A stretch of 64,000 nucleotides of DNA from an uncultured SAR86 cluster bacterium (GTDB lineage Bacteria; Pseudomonadota; Gammaproteobacteria; Magnimaribacterales; D2472), in the NCBI GenBank assembly GCA_902631785.1, contig CACOZT010000001.1, positions 258,741-322,740 of the forward strand, given 5' to 3'. A program made the translations under genes and the position numbers. Each line of letters opens with the position of its first letter. The first letter of the stretch is position 1. Positions 50,476 through 59,011 of this stretch are shown here, piece by piece. A model generated the notes under the pieces. It had not been told where the DNA came from, did not search any database, and saw only the letters and a list, made by a program, of their open reading frames with translations.

Positions 50476-53184
50476 TTAGGAAATTCTCCATTCACCTGAG
50501 TCAATTAAAGGCTTTGCCTTTTTATATTTCATTTCTTTAGTTTCAGTACCATTTGTGATTGAAATAATTTCGTTTCTTCCAACTTTTACACCCTCTCTGA
50601 TAATGGGTTCAGCATTATTATTTTGATTATTAACATCATCATGCTCTAAAGGGACTTCTGCTTTTTCTAAAACCATTTCTGCATCTTCTTTTTCTTTCTT
50701 TTTAATAGCTTCAAGTTGATCCTTTGAAACAATATCTATTGAGAATAATGCTCTTACTGTTTCAGAATCAATAGCATCTAACATAGACTCAAACATTGAA
50801 TAAGCTTCTTGTTTAAATTCATTTTTTGGATTTTTTTGAGCATATGCCCTTAAACCAATACTTCCTCTAAGATGATCTATTTCTGCAAGATGTTCTTTCC
50901 AATGAGCATCTAATACTTGCAACATTACTTGTTTTTCGAGCAGAAGTCTTGTTTCTCCAAAGGAATCATATTTTGATTTATAAACTTGAAATGAATTATT
51001 AATTATAAGATCAGCAATAGTTTCTGGCACTAACTTCTTATCATTTTGAACTCTTTCATGAATATCATTTTCAATTCCATAGTTAACTAACAGCGCTTCT
51101 TGAAGTTCTTCAGTTCTCCATTGGGATTCTATAGATTCTTCAGGGACATAAAGATTTGATAATCTTTTAAACTCGGACTTTATTAGTTCATCTATAGTTT
51201 TACTAATATTTTCTTCTTCTAATAGTTGATTACGTAATGAATATACAGCTTGTCTTTGATCATTAGATACATCATCGTATTCAAGAAGATTTTTTCTTGC
51301 ATCAAAATTTCTATTCTCAATTCTTTTTTGTGCGTTTTCTATTCCTCTAGAGAGCATTTTATGTTCAATATGATCATCACCCATTCCAATTCTCTCAAAA
51401 AGCGCTCTTCTGTTGTCAGATATAAATAACCTCAATAGGTCATCCTCTAAAGATAAAAAGAATCTCGAATAACCTGGATCGCCCTGTCTTCCTGATCTAC
51501 CTCTTAACTGGTTATCGATCCTTCTAGATTCATGCCTTTCCGTACCTAAAATATGCAAACCGCCTGCGTTTAGAACAATTTCATTATTTTTTTTCCAATC
51601 TTCCTCAGATTGATCATCTTTTCTTCCACCTAAGACAATATCTGTTCCTCTTCCAGCCATATTTGTAGCAATAGTAACCATTCCAGGTTTGCCGGCATTT
51701 GCAATTACTTCAGCCTCTCTTTCATGTTGCTTAGCATTTAAAATTTGATGAGAGATATTTTTTTCTTTTAAGAACTTTGATACTTGTTCTGATGATTCAA
51801 CCGAAACTGTTCCAACTAAAATTGGAGCAGATTTTTCTCTAAGTGACTCAATTTCTTCAATCAATGCCATATATTTTGCTTTTTTTGTAAGAAATACCAA
51901 GTCATTTAGATCATCTCTAATCATAGGAACATTAGTTGGAATGATTACAACATCTAGACCATAAATTTGCTTAAACTCAACAGCTTCAGTATCTGCAGTA
52001 CCAGTCATCCCTGATAAGTTATTAAATAATCTGAAAAAGTTTTGAAATGTTGTTGATGCTAATGTTTGTGATTCTCTTTGAATTGGAACATTTTCTTTAC
52101 ACTCAAGAGCTTGATGAACGCCATCACTCATTCTTCTACCTGGCATTGTTCTTCCGGTATGTTCATCAATTAAAAGAACTTCATTATTTCTCACAAGATA
52201 ATGAACATTCTTTTGAAACAAGAAATTTGCTCTAAGCGTAGCCTGAACAAATTTCATAATTTTTAGATTTGACGCTGAATAGAGACCATCTGATTCTCCA
52301 AGCATATTAGCTTCTTCTAATAAATCTTCTACTAAAATATAACCATCATCAGTAAGCTCGATACTTCTGTTTTTTTCATCGATTAAATAATGACCACGCT
52401 CCTCATCTAGAAGAGGTTCTTCTTCTGTTCCTTCTCTATCTTGCTTTTTTAAGTTAGGAATAAACTTCCTAATTTGTCGATAATAGTCTGAGGTTTCTGC
52501 AGTAGGCCCAGAAATTATCAAAGGCGTTCTTGCTTCATCAATTAAGATAGAATCAACTTCATCAACGATTGCAAAATCGAGCGAGCATTGAACTCTCTCC
52601 TCAGTTGATCTAGCCATGTTATCTCTCAAATAATCAAAACCAAGTTCATTATTTGTTGCATAAATTACATCTGACTTGTATGCATAAATTTTTTCTTTTA
52701 CTTGCTGATTTGAATTAACTATTCCAACCTTAAGTCCTAAAAACTCATACACAGGCCTCATCCATTCTGCATCTCTTCTTGCTAAATAATCATTGACTGT
52801 GACAATTACAGCTTTATTCTCCATTACGTAATTAAGATAAACTGGAAGAGTGGCTACCAAGGTCTTTCCTTCACCAGTTTTCATTTCTGCAATATTACCC
52901 TCTGCTAAAGAAATTCCACCTAACATTTGAGAATCAAAATGTCTTAGACCAAGAGTTCTTTTACTTGCTTCCCTCACCGCCGCAAAAGCATGCGGCAGAA
53001 TTGAATACATATCATTATTTTCTCTGTATTCTTTCAACAGCTGATCTTTAAGATCTAAAAAATACGAATCAGGTTTTTCAGCTAATTCCTGTTCCAGATT
53101 ATTAGCTGAGTTGACCAATGACATCATTCTTTTAAGAATTCTGTCATTTTTCGAACCGAAAATATTAGAAAAGAAATTTAACAT
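50476..53184 (-). CDS. secA: Preprotein translocase ATPase SecA
   Basis: A 902-aa motor of the Sec secretion system. Walker A is MKTGEGKT (101-108), followed by DEVDSILIDEARTPLIISG, ATNMAGRGTDIVLGG and LRGRSGRQGDPG. The helical scaffold and wing domains are complete. The C-terminus ends KYKKAKPLIDSGEWRIS with no Cys-x-Cys...Cys-His zinc motif, so the usual SEC-C tail that binds SecB and phospholipid is missing. lpxC is 30 bp upstream, and a secM leader is absent. The run lpxC-secA converges on coaE-yacG. Confidence 0.97.
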   Translation of the reverse strand: MLNFFSNIFGSKNDRILKRMMSLVNSANNLEQELAEKPDSYFLDLKDQLLKEYRENNDMYSILPHAFAAVREASKRTLGLRHFDSQMLGGISLAEGNIAEMKTGEGKTLVATLPVYLNYVMENKAVIVTVNDYLARRDAEWMRPVYEFLGLKVGIVNSNQQVKEKIYAYKSDVIYATNNELGFDYLRDNMARSTEERVQCSLDFAIVDEVDSILIDEARTPLIISGPTAETSDYYRQIRKFIPNLKKQDREGTEEEPLLDEERGHYLIDEKNRSIELTDDGYILVEDLLEEANMLGESDGLYSASNLKIMKFVQATLRANFLFQKNVHYLVRNNEVLLIDEHTGRTMPGRRMSDGVHQALECKENVPIQRESQTLASTTFQNFFRLFNNLSGMTGTADTEAVEFKQIYGLDVVIIPTNVPMIRDDLNDLVFLTKKAKYMALIEEIESLREKSAPILVGTVSVESSEQVSKFLKEKNISHQILNAKQHEREAEVIANAGKPGMVTIATNMAGRGTDIVLGGRKDDQSEEDWKKNNEIVLNAGGLHILGTERHESRRIDNQLRGRSGRQGDPGYSRFFLSLEDDLLRLFISDNRRALFERIGMGDDHIEHKMLSRGIENAQKRIENRNFDARKNLLEYDDVSNDQRQAVYSLRNQLLEEENISKTIDELIKSEFKRLSNLYVPEESIESQWRTEELQEALLVNYGIENDIHERVQNDKKLVPETIADLIINNSFQVYKSKYDSFGETRLLLEKQVMLQVLDAHWKEHLAEIDHLRGSIGLRAYAQKNPKNEFKQEAYSMFESMLDAIDSETVRALFSIDIVSKDQLEAIKKKEKEDAEMVLEKAEVPLEHDDVNNQNNNAEPIIREGVKVGRNEIISITNGTETKEMKYKKAKPLIDSGEWRIS

Positions 53185-53214
53185 TTTTATATGTTGCGCT
53201 AATTTAAGTCAAAG

Positions 53215-54132
53215 CTACTCTATATCCCCAAATGGTGGCCTTACATAAGAGATTGGGGCATTTTCAGAATTTTCAAATTCAACAGTTTCATAAGCATCAT
53301 CATCTTCTATTATTTTTCTTAAAAGTTTGTTATTTAGTTCGTGTCCTGATTTATATCCTGAGAACTCGCCAATCAGGTTTCCACCTAACAAATATAAGTC
53401 ACCAATTGCATCTAATGTTTTATGCTTAACTATTTCATCATTAAATCTAAGACCTTCATCATTTAGAATTTCATCATCACCAAAAACAATTGCATTTGAA
53501 ACACTTGCTCCTAATGCAAGATTTCTAGATTTCAGCATTTCTGCTTCACTCATCAATCCAAATGTTCTTGCTCTACACACCTCTTTAACAAAAGATGTTG
53601 ATGAGAAATCAATAACTGACTCTGATGGCAATGTTTTATGTACTGGATGATCAAAATCTACCTTGAATGAAACTTTAAAACCATCAAAAGGTTTTATTTT
53701 TGCAAAGGCATCATCTCTGGTCACAGATACTTCCTTTTTTACTTTTATAAATTTTTTTAATGCGTCTTGATCTTCAAGTCCAGCTGATTGAATCAAAAAA
53801 ACGAATGGACTTGAGCTTCCATCCATAATAGGAACTTCAGGCCCATCAACTTTAATAAGGCAATTATCTACTCCAAGACCTGCAATTGCAGATAATAAAT
53901 GCTCAATGGTTGAAATCTTTACACCATCTTTCACTAATGCTGTAGATAAGCTGGTATCACCAACGTTCTCGGCAATAGCTGGAATAACAAGCTCTTTATC
54001 AACATCAGTTCTAATAAAATTTATTCCAGAGTTGATATCCGATGGAATGAGTTCTAAATTAATGTTCTTGCCAGTGTGAAGACCTATGCCCACAGCTTTA
54101 ATGGAGTTTCTAAGTGTTCTTTGTTTTAGCAT
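53215..54132 (-). CDS. lpxC: UDP-3-O-acyl-N-acetylglucosamine deacetylase
   Basis: A 305-aa zinc enzyme and the first committed step of lipid A synthesis. The start [22 protein letters not shown] is typical. Zinc ligands are H78 in STIEHLLSA, and the His and Asp of [14 protein letters not shown]; the catalytic base region is [11 protein letters not shown]. Its presence, with LptE and BamD, shows that a lipopolysaccharide outer membrane is made. It lacks the ftsA-ftsZ genes that usually precede it; rlmB stands there instead, overlapping by 7 nt. Confidence 0.97.
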   Translation of the reverse strand: MLKQRTLRNSIKAVGIGLHTGKNINLELIPSDINSGINFIRTDVDKELVIPAIAENVGDTSLSTALVKDGVKISTIEHLLSAIAGLGVDNCLIKVDGPEVPIMDGSSSPFVFLIQSAGLEDQDALKKFIKVKKEVSVTRDDAFAKIKPFDGFKVSFKVDFDHPVHKTLPSESVIDFSSTSFVKEVCRARTFGLMSEAEMLKSRNLALGASVSNAIVFGDDEILNDEGLRFNDEIVKHKTLDAIGDLYLLGGNLIGEFSGYKSGHELNNKLLRKIIEDDDAYETVEFENSENAPISYVRPPFGDIE

Positions 54133-54848
54133 TTTCTTTGTCGCGCAATTTCAGACAATATTATCCCAGTTGCGACAGAAACATTAAAGCTTTTAAAATT
54201 TTTATTATTGCTAAGCCTTATCATTGAATCACAACTTTCTTGTGTTTTTTTTCTTATACCATCCTCTTCAGATCCCATTATAACAGCAGTATTTTCAGTA
54301 AAATCTGCCTGATCATAATCTATTTTGGAATGCTCACTTAATCCAAAAATACTAATATTTAAATCTTTTAGGTACTTAATGCAGTTCACAAGATTTGATA
54401 CAAAGAATATCCTCACATATTCAGCACCACCTGATGACACTGAATGAGCAACATCATTTAATGGTGCACAGTGATGTTTATTAATAATTAAGGCATCTAC
54501 ATCAGCTACTGCAGCTGACCTTATACATGCACCAAGATTTCTTGGATCAATAATATTATCAAGAATTAATATATTTAATTTCTTGTTATTTTTTTCCTCT
54601 AAGAATATTTTTAAATCCTGAAAGCTTAAATTATGTTCATTTGTTATTTCTGCTTCGGGTTCCTGTTTAAGTTTTTTTGAAACTTGATACTTAATTCCAT
54701 TTTTTTCAGCAAGGGCTATCAAATTATTGATTCTTTTATCATCCCTTGATTGAGGTATAAATAATTTTTTAATTTTATGCGGACTATTTTTGATAATACT
54801 CTCAATGCTATGAAAACCAACCCTTTTATTATCAATTTTTTTATTCAT
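54126..54848 (-). CDS. rlmB: 23S rRNA guanosine-2251 2'-O-methyltransferase
   Basis: A 240-aa SpoU/TrmH methyltransferase. The N-terminal substrate-binding domain begins [16 protein letters not shown]. The SPOUT core has [39 protein letters not shown] and [12 protein letters not shown], the three SpoU motifs. It follows the RNase R gene with a 2-bp gap, the rnr-rlmB order of E. coli. Confidence 0.94.
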   Translation of the reverse strand: MNKKIDNKRVGFHSIESIIKNSPHKIKKLFIPQSRDDKRINNLIALAEKNGIKYQVSKKLKQEPEAEITNEHNLSFQDLKIFLEEKNNKKLNILILDNIIDPRNLGACIRSAAVADVDALIINKHHCAPLNDVAHSVSSGGAEYVRIFFVSNLVNCIKYLKDLNISIFGLSEHSKIDYDQADFTENTAVIMGSEEDGIRKKTQESCDSMIRLSNNKNFKSFNVSVATGIILSEIARQRKC

Positions 54849-54850
54849 TG

Positions 54851-56320
54851 CTATTTCGGTATAAGAACAATTTTTCTTTCTTCAGGTATGACATTAGCAA
54901 GTTGAACCCTTATTTTTTGTCCGATTCTAAAAGTTCTCCCCGTTCTTTTACCTTTTAGTATATTTGCTTCTTTATCAAAAATATATCTATCACGACTTAA
55001 ATCAGATACATGTACTAGGCCTGATATGAAGTAGTTTTCAATCTCGCAAAAAAGTCCAAATTCAGCAATTCCAACAACTATTGAAGAAAATTCACCTCCA
55101 ATAGACCCTTCGAGGTGATGACATATAAGTTGTTGAATCACTTGTCTTGATGATCTTTCAGCCCTTTGCTCAAGCTCTGACAGATCATTAAGTATAATTT
55201 CAAGATCATCTTGGTTTATAGTAAGTTTTTTTTGATTTAGAACATTTTTTATAAGCCTATGAGATATTAAATCAGGGTATCGTCTTATTGGAGAAGTAAA
55301 ATGAGAATATTCTTTTAATTGAAGACCAAAGTGACCAATATCTTTAGTTGAATAGCATGCTCTCTTCAAAGATTGAAGAATTAAAACATTCATTATTTTA
55401 TTTTTTTCATCTTTATTAACATGCTTAATGAATCTATTAATCATTTCTAAGGGATTTGAAAAAGATTTTGCTGACAATCCTTTTAAAGAAAAGAACTTTT
55501 TCAAGTTTTCAAGTTTTAAGTGCTCAGGCTCTTCATGAATTCTATAAATACCAAAACCTAGATACTTTTTTATGAATTTAGTAGCACAGATATTTGCAGA
55601 TATCATTGCTTCCTCAATCATTTGATGTGCAAATAATCTTTTTGGAATAAATATTTCTGAAATATTGCCTTCATTTCCAAAAGAAAGAGTTGGTTCAGAA
55701 GATTCTATTTCAAGCGCATACCTTTTTGATCTATTAAGAAGAAGTTGTTTTGTTAGCTTCTCAAGGGCATTTATTGAATGAAGAATTTGTTCGCTAAGAT
55801 TGATATCTTTATTTTGCTTTATAAATTCCACCTCATTGTAAGTAAATCTTTTATGTGAGTTTATTACAGCCTCAGAGAATTCATATGAATTAATTTCTCC
55901 CTCTTTACTAAAATTAATTTTACATACCAAAACATTTCTATCCTTGTTTGGAATTAATGAGCATAAGTTATTTGAAATCTCTTCAGGCAGCATTGGAATT
56001 ACTTTTTTCGGGAAGTAAATAGAAGTTCCTCTTAATAGGGCTTCTTTGTCAATAGATGAATTAGCTTCAACAATCTCAGCTACATCGGCTATAGCTACTT
56101 GAAGAACAAAGCCATCGTTATTGGCTTCGCAAAAAACTGCATCGTCAAAATCCTTTGCATCTTTACCATCGATAGTCACAAATGGAATTTTTCTTAAATC
56201 ACTTCTATTGTTATTTTTTACTTCGATGTTTTTTAACTCAGAAAGTACTTCCTTTGGCCATTCATGTGGCAAAGCATTTTCTTGAACTACTTGATCAATA
56301 GAATTAGTAAGGTTATCCAT
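54851..56320 (-). CDS. rnr: Short RNase R: RNB and S1 domains without the N-terminal cold-shock domains
   Basis: A 489-aa 3'-to-5' exoribonuclease against the usual 700-820 aa. It begins just before the ALPHEWPKEV segment that precedes the RNB domain, so the winged-helix and both cold-shock domains are absent. The catalytic Asp set is D51, D54/D57, D59 and D60 in IDGKDAKDFDDAVF. YSHFTSPIRRYPDLISHRLI is the second RNB signature. An S1 domain (EFSSIVVGIAEFGLFCEIE onward) and GLVHVSDL close the protein; the Lys-rich tail is missing too. Linkage to rlmB supports rnr rather than rnb. The catalytic centre is intact, so it is probably active but with different substrate gating. Confidence 0.9.
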   Translation of the reverse strand: MDNLTNSIDQVVQENALPHEWPKEVLSELKNIEVKNNNRSDLRKIPFVTIDGKDAKDFDDAVFCEANNDGFVLQVAIADVAEIVEANSSIDKEALLRGTSIYFPKKVIPMLPEEISNNLCSLIPNKDRNVLVCKINFSKEGEINSYEFSEAVINSHKRFTYNEVEFIKQNKDINLSEQILHSINALEKLTKQLLLNRSKRYALEIESSEPTLSFGNEGNISEIFIPKRLFAHQMIEEAMISANICATKFIKKYLGFGIYRIHEEPEHLKLENLKKFFSLKGLSAKSFSNPLEMINRFIKHVNKDEKNKIMNVLILQSLKRACYSTKDIGHFGLQLKEYSHFTSPIRRYPDLISHRLIKNVLNQKKLTINQDDLEIILNDLSELEQRAERSSRQVIQQLICHHLEGSIGGEFSSIVVGIAEFGLFCEIENYFISGLVHVSDLSRDRYIFDKEANILKGKRTGRTFRIGQKIRVQLANVIPEERKIVLIPK

Positions 56321-56339
56321 ATTTTTAAATTTTTAAAGA

Positions 56340-58907
56340 TCAGAAATTATACTCAACATTAAATCCTAGAATTCTTCCCCTAGGATCATGCAATCTCGTA
56401 TCAAAACTAAAATCAGGTGCATCATATAGTCTTGGAGCAGATTTATCGAATATATTTGAAAGATATAATCTTAAATCTAGATCACCGCTCGAGATGAAAA
56501 GTTTTTTGTTCAGCGATATATCATGAACAAGGAAAGATTTAACTTGATTAGAGTATCCATAAGTTAGCCCCAATCCAGTAATGGGTCTTTCATTAACATA
56601 TCCATCTAAATATCTTGAGTTTAAGTTTATGCTTAAGTCTTTGAAGTTCCAGCTTATAAAGAAATTAATTCTTTTCTTTGGTAAAGAAAAAGTATGAGTA
56701 TCAAAATTAAACTTTCCAACACGATTAATCATTAAGTTTTGATTTGTAAGGCTTGGAGTTTTAAAGTCTGACAAGTTTGTGCCCATCAAATTTATAGATA
56801 GGTCGCTCTGCTTCAAATTTATGAGATATTGTATTTGCAAATCAGTTCCCTTTACCAAAGTATTATCTTCATTGAAGTAGGTGGTAGTGACCCCTATAAG
56901 ATCACCAAATTCATTTCTTGTAATACTTGGCCCAAATGGATTTGAAGATAATATTGCTTGAGCACTCTCGACCTCAACTCTGTCTTCATATTCTATCTTC
57001 CAAAAATCTAGGCTAATTCTTAGATCATTTCTTTGAAATATCATTCCAATATTTGAATTTGTTGAGGTAGCAGGTTTCAAATTTGGATTACCTGTTGAAG
57101 CTTGTCTTACAAAAACTGAATCATTAATGTCTCTTACGCTTCCAAGATTAATTTCACTTGAGTACATTTGCGCCATTGATGGTGCAGAAAAAGCAGTTCC
57201 TTTTGAAAATCGTATTGTTAGATCATCAGCTACCATATATTTCAACGAAATCTTTGGATCGAATGATGATTCATTCTTCATAGATTCATATCTTGCTGCA
57301 ATTCTTAAATCTAAAACGTCTTGAATGCTCTTTTCTATTTCAAAAAATAAAGCATTGCTAGTCCGTGATTTGGATAAATTAATTCCTCCTCCCAGAAAGA
57401 AAAGGTCAGCTGTTTTTATTAACTTTCCATCCTTATCAAACGCAGCTCTACTAACTTCATCATAATAAATATCTAAACTTTCTTTATTTAGTTGAAACCC
57501 ATAAGCTAAATTAAGATTTTTTAATTTCCTATTAAATATTCCATCTAAAGAAATAAGGTCAGCCACTTTTGACGAATCTTCTGCGCCTCTAACATAATCA
57601 ATTAGAGATCTTGTATTTTGAGTTGAATCAAATATATTCCAAGTGAGATTTCCATCAGGGCCACCATTTCCTTTTATTGCAGCAAGAAATCTTGAATCAA
57701 TAATATCAGGCCTATAATGGTTGTTAGAGTGCTCACTTACACTTATTGATATCTCAGCATTAGTTAATTGATTGACCATAAAAGAAAGACTGTAATTGAT
57801 ATTAAATTGATCAATATCTTTTGGTGAGAAGGGTGATTTGAATTCTGAACCAAGCGGTCTGCCATACCAAATAACTGGAACATTAAAAGGACTCCCACCT
57901 TCACCAGGCTCAATGTTTCTTGATAAAAAAGGAAGAGCAGGGTAAGAAGGAGATTGAGGATTATCGTTTACGTCAACTTTAGATGATATGAAATGGAAAT
58001 TATGTTTTAAAACCTCTGTGTCTTTTGAAAAATTCAAATAAATTTTTTGATGACTCTCATCATTTACAATATTGAATCTTTCTCCATACAAAAATCTACA
58101 AAAACTTCCATCAAGAACTCCACCATTTTCTTCACAATTTGGATCTGGAACAAATTGACTTACTTTTGGATAAACTCCAGCATAAAGTCCAGACGAGACA
58201 GTGTCTGGACCAAGGACCTTAAAGGTTTTACCAAGACCACTTAGTCCCAATTCAGCAATTCCATTAATTTCACTTGCAGATAGAGCAGACCTCTCAAGTG
58301 CATTGAAGCCAATAACAAGTTTTCCATCTAGGACTTTTGTTCCAAACAAGATACCAAAATTATCATCATCTTGATTGTAGTTTATAGTGCTCTGTTTACC
58401 GGCTTTGACCCTGAATCCTTCAAATTCCTTAAATGTAAGAAAATTAATAACTCCAGCAATCGCATCTGAGCCATATATTGATGTTGCGCCTTCCTTTAGA
58501 ATTTCTATTTTTTCAATAGCAATTTCGGGAACAATGTTTGCATCTATATAACTATTTCCGTTATTGGATGGCGTTCCTGAAAAAGTATGTCTTTTAGAAT
58601 TTAATAGTAATAAAGTTGCGGAAGCATCTAAGCCTCTAAGGGTAATTGATGACATGCCTTGATCTTCTCCCTCAAGTGCATTTGTTTGAAATCTAGATCC
58701 TGAACTGACGTTCAAATATTTACTTATTTCACCAATATTTGTGATGTTAAAATTCTTAAGATCTCTCTCTTTAATTTCTTGAATCGGAGATAAATCGTTC
58801 TCAGCATTCTTTATTAAAGAACCAGTAACAACTGTTTCTTCAAAATCATCTGCAAAACTAAAAAAAGAGAAAAATATTAGATATAAAAATATTTTTCTAC
58901 TGAACAT
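56340..58907 (-). CDS. TonB-dependent outer membrane receptor
   Basis: An 855-aa receptor with signal peptide (1-18), a TonB box-like EETVVTGSL and a plug domain (ITLRGLDASATLLLLNSKR, IEKIEILKEGATSIYGSDAIAGVIN). A 22-strand barrel follows and ends in Phe (FNVEYNF). The plug style, with G-x-D-A-S-x-T-L, is common among receptors of oligotrophic marine bacteria for larger nutrients. The substrate cannot be named, and no exo-enzymes or permeases are adjacent. Four Cys near 258-270 (DPNCEENGG and SFCRFL) may form an extracellular disulfide. RNase R follows after 19 bp. Confidence 0.93.
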   Translation of the reverse strand: MFSRKIFLYLIFFSFFSFADDFEETVVTGSLIKNAENDLSPIQEIKERDLKNFNITNIGEISKYLNVSSGSRFQTNALEGEDQGMSSITLRGLDASATLLLLNSKRHTFSGTPSNNGNSYIDANIVPEIAIEKIEILKEGATSIYGSDAIAGVINFLTFKEFEGFRVKAGKQSTINYNQDDDNFGILFGTKVLDGKLVIGFNALERSALSASEINGIAELGLSGLGKTFKVLGPDTVSSGLYAGVYPKVSQFVPDPNCEENGGVLDGSFCRFLYGERFNIVNDESHQKIYLNFSKDTEVLKHNFHFISSKVDVNDNPQSPSYPALPFLSRNIEPGEGGSPFNVPVIWYGRPLGSEFKSPFSPKDIDQFNINYSLSFMVNQLTNAEISISVSEHSNNHYRPDIIDSRFLAAIKGNGGPDGNLTWNIFDSTQNTRSLIDYVRGAEDSSKVADLISLDGIFNRKLKNLNLAYGFQLNKESLDIYYDEVSRAAFDKDGKLIKTADLFFLGGGINLSKSRTSNALFFEIEKSIQDVLDLRIAARYESMKNESSFDPKISLKYMVADDLTIRFSKGTAFSAPSMAQMYSSEINLGSVRDINDSVFVRQASTGNPNLKPATSTNSNIGMIFQRNDLRISLDFWKIEYEDRVEVESAQAILSSNPFGPSITRNEFGDLIGVTTTYFNEDNTLVKGTDLQIQYLINLKQSDLSINLMGTNLSDFKTPSLTNQNLMINRVGKFNFDTHTFSLPKKRINFFISWNFKDLSINLNSRYLDGYVNERPITGLGLTYGYSNQVKSFLVHDISLNKKLFISSGDLDLRLYLSNIFDKSAPRLYDAPDFSFDTRLHDPRGRILGFNVEYNF

Positions 58908-58966
58908 AAAAAGGATTATAGAGTTTTATTTGAAAAGATAACAAAGATTTTTATGTCTATAAAAAA

Positions 58967-58989
58967 CACTGGCCCTTGAAGGGCCAGTG
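58967..58989. terminator. Bidirectional terminator after the ZnuD-like receptor
   Basis: A perfect 9-bp stem, CACTGGCCC (58967-58975) and GGGCCAGTG (58981-58989), with loop TTGAA. A T-run follows in either direction (six T on the minus strand, TTTTTT after AAA on the plus strand). It separates the receptor at 59012 from the second receptor gene. Confidence 0.88.
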
Positions 58990-59011
58990 AAATTTTTTAC
59001 CTAAAAATTAA

